The notes under the pieces were generated by a model. It did no database searches and was not told where the DNA came from. It saw only the letters and a list, made by a program, of their open reading frames with translations. Shown piece by piece: positions 1-8,893 of a stretch of 34,110 bases of DNA (position 1 is its first letter; the number at the start of each line of letters is the position of its first letter). The translations under genes and the position numbers were made by a program. This stretch comes from Metallosphaera yellowstonensis MK1 (GTDB taxonomy: Archaea; Thermoproteota; Thermoprotei_A; Sulfolobales; Sulfolobaceae): positions 934,844 through 968,953 of the forward strand of contig NZ_JH597761.1 of NCBI RefSeq assembly GCF_000243315.1, written 5' to 3'.

Positions 1-309
1 AGGAGGAGGTTCGGGAAGTGCCACTCCCCCTGGAGGACCGGATCGCCCGGGCCATAGCCCTCAACTACAACCTCTCGACCTGTTATCTCATCATTGTAAT
101 AATATTACAAGAGCCCTTATTTCTTCGTGATATGATCAAATATATTCAGTAATTCCTCCATTGAATAAGTCCAAATCAACAGAGATATTACAATTCGCAA
201 AGGAGCCCTGAATCGCCCGGAGTTTGGGCCTTCATAAGATTTCTAAGACTTCTTTTCATAAGATTTTACGGGAATCAACTTTTAATTGAAGACCCACAAC
301 AGAGTTATT
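1..309. other. Left-edge region, no complete gene
   Basis: No complete gene is visible. A frame open from base 3 to the TAA at about 150 on the + strand reads like the tail of a protein cut by the window edge (…LPLEDRIARAIALNYN…), but I do not recognise it. Bases 1-60 are much richer in G+C than the following AT-rich stretch, as in the transposase debris at the other end of the window, so an insertion-sequence tail is possible. Bases 280-286 (CTTTTAA) form a TATA-like box for the next gene. Confidence 0.4.
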
Positions 310-1278
310 GTGGGTCTATTTAAGAAAAACAAGGACTCAATCTCGAACTTGTTTAAGATCATGTTCACCACCGACATTCACGGATCCGACGTAATTTTTA
401 AGAAGTTCCTCAATGCCGGGAAGATGTATAAGGTAGATGCGTTGATCATAGGAGGAGACATAGCAGGTAAGGCCCTAATACCGGTCGTGGAGATCGGAGA
501 GGGAAAGTACGAAATAGACGGCAAAGTGTACGGCCCCGAGGGAATGAAACAGATGGTCGATAACATAAGGAAGGAGGGAAACTACTACGTGATTGTAGAC
601 AAGAAAGGATTAGAGGACCTCAAGAACGACAAGAGGAAAGTAGATGAAGCGTTTAGGACGGCCATGAGTGAGGTCGTCAGAGGATGGGTTAGAGTAGCAG
701 AGGAGAAGCTGAAGGATTACAACATACCTCTATACGTAAACTTGGGGAATGACGATCCAACGTACCTATTCGAGATACTCGACGAGAGCAAAATAATGAG
801 GAGATGTGAAGGGTTGGTAGTGGAACTTGGAGGTCACGAGATGATCTCCTTTGGGTACGTCAATCCTACTCCTTGGAACACGCCTAGGGAGTTACCAGAG
901 GATGAGATATACAGGAGGTTGAGGGATGAGGCCTTGAAGCTCAAGGATCCTTACAAGGCTATATTTAACGTGCACGCTCCACCCTTAAACACCAACCTAG
1001 ATCTAGCTCCACTTTTGGACGACAATTTGAAGCCTGTAGTAAGAGGAGGAGAACTAGTCATGGTTCACGTTGGTTCCTCGTCCGTCAGGAAAGTCATAGA
1101 GGAGTTTCAGCCTCTCATAGGCCTTCACGGTCATATCCATGAGTCTAGGGCATTCGATAAACTAGGAAGAACCCTGGTGTTGAACCCAGGGAGTGAGCAC
1201 TCGGAGGGCATCCTTCACGCCGCTTACGTGGTCCTTGAGAGTGATAAGGTCAAGGCCCATCAGTTCATAATAGGTTAA
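310..1278 (+). CDS. Metallophosphoesterase (calcineurin-like)
   Basis: Predicted cytosolic metal-dependent phosphoesterase of the calcineurin-like superfamily; the substrate is unknown. The metal-binding motifs appear in the usual order: TTDIHG (D-x-H), GGDIAG (GD), GNDDP (GN[H/D]), NVHAPP (histidine motif) and GLHGHIHES (GHxH) near the C-terminus. An extra segment rich in Lys and Glu lies between the second and third motifs. I chose GTG 310 because the CTTTTAA box centred near 283 puts a leaderless start there. The alternatives are TTG 286, which lies on top of the TATA box, and ATG 361, which begins directly at MFTTDIHG. There is no SD sequence and the gene appears monocistronic. The family call is firm; the start is not. 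Confidence 0.85.
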   Translation: MGLFKKNKDSISNLFKIMFTTDIHGSDVIFKKFLNAGKMYKVDALIIGGDIAGKALIPVVEIGEGKYEIDGKVYGPEGMKQMVDNIRKEGNYYVIVDKKGLEDLKNDKRKVDEAFRTAMSEVVRGWVRVAEEKLKDYNIPLYVNLGNDDPTYLFEILDESKIMRRCEGLVVELGGHEMISFGYVNPTPWNTPRELPEDEIYRRLRDEALKLKDPYKAIFNVHAPPLNTNLDLAPLLDDNLKPVVRGGELVMVHVGSSSVRKVIEEFQPLIGLHGHIHESRAFDKLGRTLVLNPGSEHSEGILHAAYVVLESDKVKAHQFIIG

Positions 1279-1430
1279 CCACGAAGATGCTTTGTAGGCT
1301 GTTCAATTTTCTTAGACGGTGAATCTAATGAGTTTTCTTAAATTCAAAATCTAGTGTAAGATTAAAAGTAGACCTCACGTCGTCTCTGCTAAAAATTGAA
1401 GTATCTCACAAACCACCACGAAGGACAATG

Positions 1431-1438
1431 TTTTTTAA
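1431..1438 (+). promoter_or_regulatory. TATA box of the CBS/zinc-ribbon gene
   Basis: TTTTTTAA is centred 25.5 bp before ATG 1460, the spacing expected for a leaderless transcript in Sulfolobales. Confidence 0.6.
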
Positions 1439-1459
1439 CGGTAGAGAGAAACTAGTCCT

Positions 1460-1954
1460 ATGACGGTCAAAGTATCCCAGGTTTCTTCCAGGTTAGTAAA
1501 GGTGATAAGAGATGAGGATCCTGTATTCCTGGCGGCGGCGGAGATGAGAAATCATAACATGGGCTCTATGCTGGTTGTGGATAACAAAGGAAAAGTAGTA
1601 GGAATAATAACCGAAAGGGATGTAGTGAGAGCTGCAGCTGAGAAGAGGGTCGACTCTCGGGTCTCTGAATATATGACGGAGGAAGTGAAGGGAGTCACAG
1701 AGGACACGACAGTGGAGGAGGCACTTGCAGTTATGTTAGAGAATGGATTCAGACATCTACCAGTGGTCGGTAAGGATGGGAAGGTAACCGGCATAATCTC
1801 CATAAGGGACTTGGCCAAGGCACTCACAGACTCGCATTTTCTTCAATATGGGAAGGAGTGGGTCGACGTGAAAGGTTCCGGGATGATCTGTCCCGTGTGT
1901 GGTCTTGAAATAGACGAATATGGCTACTGTAACTGCGGCACAGGCTCGAGCTAA
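1460..1954 (+). CDS. CBS-domain pair protein with C-terminal zinc ribbon
   Basis: This 164-residue protein has two CBS domains (about residues 8-60 and 70-125), each with the GIITERD/GIISIRDL-type signature (VVGIITERDVV, VTGIISIRDLA). CBS pairs bind adenine nucleotides or SAM and act as energy or ligand sensors. The tail holds a zinc-ribbon-like set, CPVCGLEIDEYGYCNCG (CxxC and CxC). Such a tail is known on archaeal CBS proteins and may bind metal, nucleic acid or a partner. A TTTTTTAA box 26 bp before ATG 1460 indicates a leaderless start. It is followed after 32 bp by a gene with its own promoter, so an operon is not required. The ligand cannot be named from sequence. Confidence 0.88.
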   Translation: MTVKVSQVSSRLVKVIRDEDPVFLAAAEMRNHNMGSMLVVDNKGKVVGIITERDVVRAAAEKRVDSRVSEYMTEEVKGVTEDTTVEEALAVMLENGFRHLPVVGKDGKVTGIISIRDLAKALTDSHFLQYGKEWVDVKGSGMICPVCGLEIDEYGYCNCGTGSS

Positions 1955-1955
1955 A

Positions 1956-1963
1956 CTTTTAAG
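1956..1963 (+). promoter_or_regulatory. TATA box of the 1987 gene
   Basis: CTTTTAAG lies 27 bp upstream of ATG 1987, directly after the stop codon of the CBS gene, so the small downstream gene probably has its own leaderless promoter. Confidence 0.55.
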
Positions 1964-1986
1964 ACGGTATAGGCTGTTTTCTGCAT

Positions 1987-2313
1987 ATGATAATATTTTA
2001 CGCCATAGGAGAGAAAGATAGGGCCAAGGAACTGGTAAGAATAATAACTAAGACAAGGTGGAAGACCATATCCAGGCACGCAGTGAAAATATCGAGCTCC
2101 TCCATAGGACCATCAATAGTCATCTTTAAGCCTACAATGGCTGCACTAGCAGTCGCCCTATGGTTAAAGGATAGAGCTGAGGAATTAGGGATGTCTACCT
2201 CAGTGGGCTGGTTCACACCAATAGGCAATGTACCTGAACCTGTTCACGATGCTGTGAGGACAGACCTCAATAAGATGCTCATGAGGAAGCTTGAGATACC
2301 CTGGAGCCCATAA
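1987..2313 (+). CDS. Conserved-looking hypothetical protein, 108 aa
   Basis: I do not recognise this family. The 108-residue product has no signal peptide, membrane span or cysteine pair. The central stretch (SIVIFKPTMAALAVALWLKDRAEELGM) looks like a strand followed by an amphipathic helix, in an alpha/beta fold. The Arg/Lys-rich N-terminal half and the tail (VRTDLNKMLMRKLEIPW) would suit a small cytosolic protein. The start is supported by CTTTTAAG 27 bp upstream, so it is probably translated leaderlessly. It follows the CBS/zinc-ribbon gene by 32 bp on the same strand. Confidence 0.65.
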   Translation: MIIFYAIGEKDRAKELVRIITKTRWKTISRHAVKISSSSIGPSIVIFKPTMAALAVALWLKDRAEELGMSTSVGWFTPIGNVPEPVHDAVRTDLNKMLMRKLEIPWSP

Positions 2314-2482
2314 ATCACAATTCGTTTTTCCTGAAACAACTTGCACGTTTGCGGTAGTAGAACTTTAGAAGAACCAGTTACACTGTTAAGGATTGATTTA
2401 AACCCCTTAAATAAAATACAGTAATTTTAGCTCAGATTAGAGACTCCCAAAGTTCGTCGCTCTCTCCAGCATCGGTGGTAAG

Positions 2483-2504
2483 GGGTAGTTAGGTTAAACT
2501 ACCC
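2483..2504. terminator. Hairpin between convergent genes
   Basis: GGGTAGTT and AACTACCC form a perfect 8-bp stem with a 6-base loop, in the gap between two convergent genes (ends at 2313 and 2537). It could be a shared 3'-end structure. Archaeal termination depends mostly on T-runs, so a terminator role is only inferred. Confidence 0.3.
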
Positions 2505-2536
2505 TCACTCGAAGTTCTTTCCTAGGGGACAATTTT

Positions 2537-4288
2537 TTAGGAAGTTGTAACTTGAGTCTCTGCCTCTTCTCTAACTATGTTTATATTGTCGTCGCTCCTA
2601 GTTATAATGACGTAGTCTGTTATTCCATTTAGATATTCGACCAGTTTCTGGAGCCTCCTCTGATCGAAGGTCATGAAGGACTCATCGACAATGAAGAACG
2701 GGGTCTTGAAGTAAGACTTTAACGCCGTAACTACCAATATGAGAGCCAACGTGGTCCTCTCTGAAGAGGAGAGTTTCTTAAGATCTAAGAACGTACCGCT
2801 CCTCTTCACCGTAAGAGTATAATTCGGCGTTATTTCTGCCTCAAGATTGAAGTCCAATTCCTTCAGGAGCGAGTTAGCCACTCTCGTGAACTCCTCCTTG
2901 GCCACCGTCAACCTCTTGATGTATTCTTGTTGTAAGTTCTCAGCCTGCTTCTCTAACTCTTCTATCTCTTTCTCTTTCTCCTTTATCTTATTCAGGGTTG
3001 AAGCAGGTATCCCCAGGGTAGAAAGTTCATATTCCAGCTGGTTCTTTTTGTTCATCAGCTCCTGTATCCTCTTTGAGACGGCGTCCTCGGGCCCAGATAT
3101 CCTTATGAGGTCTGATGTCTTGTTAAACCTGTCCTCCATCTCTCTCCTCTGTCTCTCCAAGTCGCTTATCTGCTCCTTCACCATCTCCATTCTACTCAAT
3201 AGTTCCTGTTTCTTTTGCTTGAGTCTAGCAACTTCGTTCTTTACGTTCTCGAACTCACCGAGCTTTCTCTGAAGCTCTTCCTTTTTCCTGTTGAGCTCGT
3301 CTATCTCCTTTTTTATGCTTTCGAAACTGTTCTGCCTCATTCTCAACTCTCCGGTAATTACGTCCACCCTTACCTTCCAATTTGAAGGATCTACGTGACT
3401 TCCGCACACGTAACAAGTGTCCGAGTGGTTCTTCTCAGCCTCCTTTATCTCGTCCAAGACTCTCTCTAACAACCTTATGCCTATCTCCGCCTCATTTCTC
3501 AGCGACGATTTCCTCTGTAACTCCTCGTTTATCTGATTTATCTGGTCTTCAAATATCTTCTTTATTTCGGGTTTGATCATGAGCTCTTTCTGTTGGATCT
3601 CCAGCTCCAGTTTGGTATGTTTAGATTGAAGGTCCACTAACTCCTTCTTCTTCTGTTCTATCTTACTATTGAGCTCAAGGAGTTTGTTCTGCCTCGTTAC
3701 CGATATGGACTGGGTGGTACTGTTAATAAGTCTGTCGCTCTCCTTCTCCTTTTTAAGAGACTCGATCTCGTTTTCTATGTTCCTTATCTCAGCTTGAATA
3801 CTCACCGCGTCCTTGTATTTATTCTTCAGTTCCTCGTGTTCCTCTTTTAAGATCTTGAGTTTCTCTTCAACCCCAACTTTCAACTGTTTGATCTTCTCGA
3901 TCTCAGAGGTAGCAGAGATGAACCACTCTATGTTTTCCTGACCTCCAAGTATCTGGTTGAGCAACTTGTTCTCTGGTGAAAAATAGGACAGAAGTAAGGC
4001 CCTACTGTCGTCCATGATGAGCTTAGCACTCTCCACAAGCTTATTTTTCACCCTCCTTATCCTCCTATAGTATTCCTTATCATTGAGCCTAACTTCCACG
4101 TAGCCTGAGTCTGCGAAGACGTTGAGGAGATCCTCAGGTTTTATCTCAGAGGTCAGCATTGAGACTAGTGCTCTCGCTAGTGAGGTTTTACCGTAAGCGT
4201 TAGGCGCATTGTATAAGTTAACTCCCTTAGACAGTTCTATATCGAGGGGGTTGCTTATACCACCTATATTGTTAATTCTAACTTTCAT
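2537..4288 (-). CDS. SMC/Rad50-like ATPase with zinc hook (coalescin-like?)
   Basis: This 583-residue protein has SMC-family architecture: N-terminal P-loop half, long heptad-rich coiled coil, a CxxC zinc hook (CYVCG, about residue 290), returning coiled coil, then the ABC signature ([14 protein letters not shown], about 500) and Walker B (FFIVDES, about 529). The two ATPase halves would join and the hook would dimerise two molecules. It is far shorter than the 861-residue Rad50 encoded in this window, so it is a separate paralog. Sulfolobales carry an SMC-like chromosome-organising protein, coalescin (ClsN), and archaeal SMC-related proteins with hooks are known; this could be one. The Walker A is atypical (APNAYGKTS, residues 28-36). 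The gene stands alone, with its start at ATG 4288. Confidence 0.8.
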   Translation of the reverse strand: MKVRINNIGGISNPLDIELSKGVNLYNAPNAYGKTSLARALVSMLTSEIKPEDLLNVFADSGYVEVRLNDKEYYRRIRRVKNKLVESAKLIMDDSRALLLSYFSPENKLLNQILGGQENIEWFISATSEIEKIKQLKVGVEEKLKILKEEHEELKNKYKDAVSIQAEIRNIENEIESLKKEKESDRLINSTTQSISVTRQNKLLELNSKIEQKKKELVDLQSKHTKLELEIQQKELMIKPEIKKIFEDQINQINEELQRKSSLRNEAEIGIRLLERVLDEIKEAEKNHSDTCYVCGSHVDPSNWKVRVDVITGELRMRQNSFESIKKEIDELNRKKEELQRKLGEFENVKNEVARLKQKKQELLSRMEMVKEQISDLERQRREMEDRFNKTSDLIRISGPEDAVSKRIQELMNKKNQLEYELSTLGIPASTLNKIKEKEKEIEELEKQAENLQQEYIKRLTVAKEEFTRVANSLLKELDFNLEAEITPNYTLTVKRSGTFLDLKKLSSSERTTLALILVVTALKSYFKTPFFIVDESFMTFDQRRLQKLVEYLNGITDYVIITRSDDNINIVREEAETQVTTS

Positions 4289-4338
4289 CAGGTAAGAGTA
4301 TTATTTATCCTTTAAAAAAATTACCCCACTAGTTTAAA

Positions 4339-4590
4339 CCGTTTGTCCCCTACACTTTGACTCCACTCATATTGTGTTTAATCGTGATCTAGTGTAGGGA
4401 CTTAGCCCTCAACCACCTACTTACGGTAGGTGAGTTGTTGGAATCCTTGGAGCCCGACGGCACGGGGCTCACACCTTTGCCATCACTCCCTTCTGGGCAC
4501 AGCCCACATCGGCCAGAGAGCCTATATTTTATAAAAAATGTAATAAATGAATATAAAAATATTTTTGTTAATGTGGAAAAGGATTCAGCC
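4339..4590 (-). repeat. TnpB-right-end-like repeat, copy A
   Basis: About 250 bp matching 29185-29445 over its whole length, with shared blocks such as GGACTTAGCCCTCAACCAC, ACGGCACG, AGCCCACATCGG and AAAGGATTCAGCC. Read on the minus strand it runs from GGCTGAATCC through an AT-rich part to a hairpin (CACCTAC, 5-base loop, GTAGGTG, 4414-4432), then ends with a 9-bp inverted repeat CCCTACACT/AGTGTAGGG (4348-4356 and 4391-4399). The order hairpin, short spacer, terminal palindrome recalls the right end and guide-RNA scaffold of IS200/IS605 TnpB elements. No transposase is left, so it is either a non-autonomous derivative or a solo RNA locus. The minus-strand translation of both copies ends in …WLRAKS[LV]H, so a coding tail is also possible. 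Confidence 0.55.
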
Positions 4591-5094
4591 TTTTCTGCAA
4601 CAAAACCCATGAGGAGCAAAATCCCCTCAACAAAGTGACGAATCCATCCAGATTCGGCTGACATTTTCTTCTGTTGTTCATGAGAAGGGGTTTGGGCTTC
4701 ACTGGATTTTCATGAATTTATATCCAATCATCAGCCCATGGGCTTCACCGGAGTCAGGACTGACACGTTCATTCTCCTCCCTTAGCGGGATGACCACCCA
4801 ACGGAGTGTCTCCTATCCTTTGGGGAAAACCTAGATATCTTAAGTTACTGTCACATCTCGTCAGGTCGTCTTCAACTCATCTGATGTAACTATATTTATC
4901 TCTTCTGAAAAATAACAAAACTTTACGAGTTATCTGAAACTGCTGGCAACGACGTTAACAGTTCCCGTTCCTCCTACCTAACGGGTTTACCAAGGGGAAA
5001 ACCAGGAAGACGTAAACATTTCAACCCTCAAAGCGTTTACTAGGAGCTCAGGACACACCGCTCATTTTATCACCTGCAAAGTGGAAGGATAACC

Positions 5095-5100
5095 AGTGAT
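5095..5100 (+). promoter_or_regulatory. Shine-Dalgarno site for the nucleoside hydrolase
   Basis: GTGATC is complementary to the GAUCAC near the 3' end of crenarchaeal 16S rRNA and lies 5 bases before TTG 5106. It decides that start and marks this gene as leadered, unlike most neighbours. Confidence 0.5.
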
Positions 5101-5105
5101 CAAAT

Positions 5106-6023
5106 TTGGGGAGAAAGGTCATTTTAGATTCTGATACTGCATCTGACGACACTATCGCCATTCTACTCTCCTCAAGATTATTCGACCTCTTGGGGGTGAC
5201 CATTGTAGCAGGAAACGTTGATTACGACAGCCAAGTTAAGAATTGTCTCTTTTCCCTAGAATACTTCAGATGCTCTGACGTCCCAGTGTTCTTAGGAAGT
5301 AAAAGGCCCATAATGGGACAATGGAGGACTGTTCCTGAAGTCCACGGCAAGAACGGACTGGGTGATTGGGACTATCCTGAACCTAAGAAGATACCCGAAA
5401 AGGAGGACGCGGTGGACGCGATACTGAGACTTTCCAGGGAATATGATGGGGAACTCGAGGTGTTAGCAATTTCCCCTCTTACTAACTTAGCTCTGGCTTA
5501 CCTTAAGGACCCGTCAATCGCCACCAGAGTGAAGAAGGTATGGATTATGGGAGGGGCATTCAGCAGGGGGAACACTACCCCTTTCGCTGAATTTAATTTC
5601 TGGGTGGATCCAGAGGCAGCGAAGATAGTTTTAGACGCAGGATTTGACGTGACCATAGTACCTTGGGAGGTGACTGAGGAATACGGTGTCATAGATACAG
5701 AAACATGGAAAAAAATAGAGACCATGGGAACCAAACTATCGGAGTTTTTCGTGAGGGCAAACAGGACTCTCAGGGACTTCTCCATAAGCCAAGGGAATCC
5801 TGGGAGTGTACATCCAGACTCCCTCACCGTCTACCTAGCCTACGACAACTCCTCTGTGATAGAGAGTAGAAGGCTTCGTGTGGATATAGAAACCTGTTCC
5901 AAAACTAGAGGCGGAATGATCGTTGATTGGTATAGTAAAGAGAACGCCAACGCCGAGGTAGTCTTGAAGGCCGATGGGAAGAAATTTAGGGATACGCTTC
6001 TTTCAATTCTTTCTTCATTTTAG
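5106..6023 (+). CDS. Inosine/uridine-preferring nucleoside hydrolase
   Basis: Cytosolic N-ribohydrolase that cleaves nucleosides to base and ribose for salvage. At 305 residues it is normal length. The N-terminal calcium-binding signature is DSDTASDD (residues 8-15; family D-x-D-x-x-x-D-D). Further family motifs are [27 protein letters not shown] (ligands Asn and Asp) and the late VHPDSL histidine. The exact nucleoside preference cannot be read from sequence. The start is TTG with a GTGATC SD. The 3' end overlaps the convergent Fur-like gene by 38 bp, so transcripts of the two genes are complementary at their ends. Confidence 0.9.
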   Translation: MGRKVILDSDTASDDTIAILLSSRLFDLLGVTIVAGNVDYDSQVKNCLFSLEYFRCSDVPVFLGSKRPIMGQWRTVPEVHGKNGLGDWDYPEPKKIPEKEDAVDAILRLSREYDGELEVLAISPLTNLALAYLKDPSIATRVKKVWIMGGAFSRGNTTPFAEFNFWVDPEAAKIVLDAGFDVTIVPWEVTEEYGVIDTETWKKIETMGTKLSEFFVRANRTLRDFSISQGNPGSVHPDSLTVYLAYDNSSVIESRRLRVDIETCSKTRGGMIVDWYSKENANAEVVLKADGKKFRDTLLSILSSF

Positions 6024-6408
6024 AACATTCTGCATAGACAATTACACTAAGATTCTTCGTTTCTATACCCTCTTCTTGGAGGGACTTCATTACACCTGAA
6101 AGATCCACGTCGACGTCTACTATTTCATCCATGTCTTCACAATAAACGTTCACATGCGGTTCCAATCTGACCTCATACCAGGTCTTTCCTCCAGCTTCGA
6201 AGGATCTAACTACTCCGGCCCTCTGAAGGATCTCGAGAGCATTATAGACAGTGGAAAGACTTATGCTAGGTTCTGTTTTCCTGAGCTCACTAAATATTTG
6301 CTCGCCGCTGTAATGTCCTCCTTTGCTCATGATCTTGAGGACTGCCAACCTCTGTGGGGTGACCTTCAGTCCGCGACTCCTAAGCAACTCAGCAGTGTCC
6401 ATTTCCAT
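5986..6408 (-). CDS. Fur/PerR-family transcriptional regulator
   Basis: 140 residues with a winged helix at the N-terminus ([29 protein letters not shown]…[14 protein letters not shown]) and a C-terminal dimerisation domain ([19 protein letters not shown]). Fur-family proteins bind operator DNA in response to Fe, Zn, Mn or peroxide. Here the usual structural zinc pair is missing: the first CxxC is reduced to CEDM, and only one more cysteine (AECSK) follows. The metal response may therefore differ. The nearby ferritin-like protein and peroxiredoxin are possible but unproven targets. ATG 6408 is preceded by an AT-rich TATA-like stretch near 6431-6443. It overlaps the nucleoside hydrolase 3' end. 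Confidence 0.88.
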   Translation of the reverse strand: MEMDTAELLRSRGLKVTPQRLAVLKIMSKGGHYSGEQIFSELRKTEPSISLSTVYNALEILQRAGVVRSFEAGGKTWYEVRLEPHVNVYCEDMDEIVDVDVDLSGVMKSLQEEGIETKNLSVIVYAECSKMKKELKEAYP

Positions 6409-6766
6409 TCTATAGTCATTCTTAAGTTGAAGTAATTAAGATTTACCCCATGTTCCATGTTGCTTCGGGCAAGAGGAATTATGTGAGCCTGGTAATGGCG
6501 TTATTATGGGCCATGATCGACTCTCGTGTGCAAGCTACTGCCTTGTGTACCCCCTGTCATGTCAAGGAGTGTGAGGGCCTCGGTAAGAGGTACTTCTTCT
6601 CCACCTACCTCGACGACAGGGGCGAGGACATCTTGACCACCTGGGATCGTTAAGGGAAGACCCAGAATTCTGAGGAACCCGATGAACTCCTGACGATCCA
6701 CGTCCTATATAGTTATTTTAGTTGGAAAAGCTCAAGTAGAACACAAAACACACAGCCTAACGATGT
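6409..6766. other. Intergenic region with a weak minus-strand ORF
   Basis: This holds the fur promoter at its left side. A minus-strand frame (6701-6504, 65 codons, …QDVLAPVVEVGGEEVPLTEALTLLD…) looks like protein and may be the tail of a degraded gene, possibly insertion-derived. It has no start signal and no recognised family, so I do not call it a gene. Confidence 0.35.
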
Positions 6767-7576
6767 TTAAAAGGAGGATGTATACATCTTTATTTCGTAC
6801 AAGTACTTTTTGACACTCTGATCCATCATAGCTCTAATAACGTCAGTCGTTGTGACAATACCACTCAGTTTACCGTCCTTTCCCATAACAGGTATTCCCT
6901 TTATTTTCCTGGAGGCCATCAATCTTGCCGCATGGGCCATGTCCTCTTCTCCGTCAACTACGATGACGTTAGGACTCATAACGTCTCTGACCTCAACTTT
7001 AAGTTCCTTAAACTTGATCACTGGAGCTAAATACAGGAGATCTGTTGTCGTTATGACCCCCTGTACTCTTCCAGACGAGTAGACCACGAGTCTGCTTAAG
7101 TTTCGCTCTATTAATACAGATACTGCCTCACTGAGCCTGGTGCTGGGCTCTATAGTGACCACAGGTGAACTCATGTAGTCTTTGACTTTCTGAAGGCCTT
7201 TCACTTGAGAAGCGTAGAAGTTACTCAGGTCACTCTTTATAATTATACCAATAGCTTTCCCCGACTCATCACAGACCGCCAGGAGTGGCTGTCTCTTGTC
7301 TACTAGGATCTGGGCCGCCTCAAACGGATCTATGCTTGGGCTCACACAAACTAAATCCTTCCTCATGACCTCAGATACCATCACGTTCTCTATCGGTCTA
7401 TCCTCTCCCATGCTATAGATAAAGTTTATAATATCTTTTTGAGTGAGAGTCCCTACCGGTTCTCCCTTCTCGTCTATCACAATGGACTTGGGCACCTGTT
7501 CCATCACCATTATCTTGGACGCATACAACAGAGTATCGAAAGGCCTCAGGATCATGAACTCCCTGATTATTCCCAT
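6767..7576 (-). CDS. Protein with four CBS domains
   Basis: 269 residues made of two CBS pairs, each repeat ending in the usual strand-turn motif (EPVGTLTQKDII, KAIGIIIKSDLS, RVQGVITTTDLL, KLSGIVTTTDVI). No catalytic domain is attached, so it is probably a nucleotide-sensing regulator of a partner protein. I start at ATG 7576 (MGIIREFMILRPFDTL) rather than the upstream ATG 7642, because a TTTTTAAG box on the minus strand lies 25 bp before it, giving a leaderless start. The added N-terminus would be basic and unlike a CBS domain. Confidence 0.88.
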   Translation of the reverse strand: MGIIREFMILRPFDTLLYASKIMVMEQVPKSIVIDEKGEPVGTLTQKDIINFIYSMGEDRPIENVMVSEVMRKDLVCVSPSIDPFEAAQILVDKRQPLLAVCDESGKAIGIIIKSDLSNFYASQVKGLQKVKDYMSSPVVTIEPSTRLSEAVSVLIERNLSRLVVYSSGRVQGVITTTDLLYLAPVIKFKELKVEVRDVMSPNVIVVDGEEDMAHAARLMASRKIKGIPVMGKDGKLSGIVTTTDVIRAMMDQSVKKYLYEIKMYTSSF

Positions 7577-7898
7577 GTGACTTAATATGGTGATCTGCTT
7601 AAAAACTCTGAGCCTTCCCGAGTTCCAGGATTTGCGCTTCATGGGATTTCATCATATTTCGTGTCAATCCGTTCCCGCCTCAGACGCTAGGCTTTCCACC
7701 CTTTGGACCCCCTCTTCTATAACAATTGTATCTTGGCCTCGAGAGGTTATCCTTTCGCAATATGGAAGGGAAAAACAATTAACCTTCCAAACACTATTAT
7801 CTTATCAGATGGACGGATTCAGGGCTATAATAATTGACGTATTTCTCTCATCCAGGGTATCAGATTATAGTAAGATCCAGGAGGAAGGGTCAGTTAGG

Positions 7899-8267
7899 AT
7901 GAGAAAATGTAATCACTTCAACGGTAAAAGTTGCAACCTAGTGCTCACTGAGGATTCTTTGCTGTGTTCCTGGAGAGAGGGAGAGAGTGTGTCCCCTCAT
8001 CCGGTTCTCTGTTATCTTTGCCCCTTTTACTCCACAAATAGGGAGGGAAAGACTAAAGTTGGTCTCCTGGAGCTCTTGGGTTACTACACAACAATAAAGA
8101 GAAATTTGGAGAGGGAACTCATCCACATTGAGAGCAAAATCGGAGAGACTTTGTACTCCTCAATAGCTCTCAAGAGGAGAAGAGAGGAACTTATCAATAT
8201 CATGGACCAGACTGACAGGAGAATCTCCCTGATTAAGACCCTCATGAGACTGGAGGGAGAGTCATGA
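7899..8267 (+). CDS. Small Cys-rich protein coupled to a methyltransferase
   Basis: Not a family I can name. The first 45 of 122 residues contain five cysteines and several histidines (MRKCNHFNGKSC…LLCSWRE…VLCYLCPFY), suggesting zinc or Fe-S binding. The rest is a basic coiled helix pair (IKRNLERELIHIESKI…LKRRREELINIMDQTDRR). The start ATG 7899 is chosen for the purine-rich GGAGGAAGG 10 bases upstream and because the open frame back to 7587 does not look like protein. Its stop overlaps the next start by ATGA, so it is translationally coupled to the methyltransferase and may act with it. Confidence 0.6.
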   Translation: MRKCNHFNGKSCNLVLTEDSLLCSWREGESVSPHPVLCYLCPFYSTNREGKTKVGLLELLGYYTTIKRNLERELIHIESKIGETLYSSIALKRRREELINIMDQTDRRISLIKTLMRLEGES

Positions 8268-8893
8268 GTTTCGATGACCCTCAGGGTTATGCCCAATGGT
8301 ATAAGATCCACAGTGTAACCTATGAGAACGAATTGGCAGTAGTTAGAGCGCTAGGTCTTCACGATTGCTTAGATGTGGGTTCCGGACCTTCAGTGTTCCA
8401 CGAAGTCATCGAGGGGGAAGTGGTGTCATTAGATCTTTCTGAGATAACCTTACTTTACGCTAGGGAGGGAGAGGAGAGGGTTCAGGCCGATGCCCTTCAT
8501 ATGCCCTTTAGGGACGAGGCTTTTCCTTGCGTGTTCAGCTCTGTCACGTTCTGCTTCATCAAGGATTTGGATACATTGATGAAGGAGATCCATAGGGTAA
8601 CTAGACAAACCTTTGCAGGCTGTATTGTAGTCCTTGACTCAGAGTGGGGAAGGCATTACTCAGAACTAGCAGGTAGGGGCCACAAGTACTACTCCAAGGC
8701 TAGATTTCTTAGTAGAGAAGAGTTCTTCGGACTAGTAAAACGTTACTTCAGGATTGACAAGATAGTCTCAACCTTGAGTTACGGCCCCGATCAGAGGGAG
8801 GTGAGGGAGGCACCTAGGGAAGATTGGCAGGGGGCCTTTCTCTGCCTCAAGGGAACCAAGTTAAGGTGGACTCCTGGTCACGGGGAGCCCTGA
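8264..8893 (+). CDS. Class I SAM-dependent methyltransferase
   Basis: 209 residues with the Rossmann methyltransferase motifs: LDVGSGPSVF (motif I, SAM binding, about residue 34), SLDLSEITLLYARE (acidic strand 2), ADALHMPFRDEAFPCVFSS (motif III/IV, as in the Methyltransf_11 group) and LDTLMKEIHRVTR. The acceptor is unknown; small molecules, quinones and proteins are all possible for this family. It begins at ATG overlapping the stop of the Cys-rich gene by ATGA, with purine-rich GAGGGAGA before it, so the pair is an operon. Confidence 0.85.
   Translation: MSFDDPQGYAQWYKIHSVTYENELAVVRALGLHDCLDVGSGPSVFHEVIEGEVVSLDLSEITLLYAREGEERVQADALHMPFRDEAFPCVFSSVTFCFIKDLDTLMKEIHRVTRQTFAGCIVVLDSEWGRHYSELAGRGHKYYSKARFLSREEFFGLVKRYFRIDKIVSTLSYGPDQREVREAPREDWQGAFLCLKGTKLRWTPGHGEP

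Larger units (their letters stand above)
4289..5105. other. Long intergenic region with decayed TnpB-type DNA
   Basis: There is no intact gene in these 0.8 kb. Bases 4339-4590 are one copy of a repeat also found at 29185-29445. Bases 4690-4900 read on the minus strand contain a short hairpin (TCCC-GCTAA-GGGA) and phrases resembling TnpB C-termini (…VLTPVKPMG), so they may be another decayed insertion; this is a weak call. CGAATC…GATTCG around 4640-4657 makes a 6-bp hairpin. The last 40 bases hold the SD of the nucleoside hydrolase gene. Confidence 0.5.

Noticed and set aside
6504-6701. 65-codon minus-strand frame after fur as a gene
   Set aside because: No promoter, SD or recognised family. 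It may be debris, so it is described only as part of the gap.
7587-7898. N-terminal 104-codon extension of the Cys-rich gene
   Set aside because: The extension overlaps the start region of the divergent CBS gene, has poor protein character, and ATG 7899 has a purine-rich SD-like sequence.
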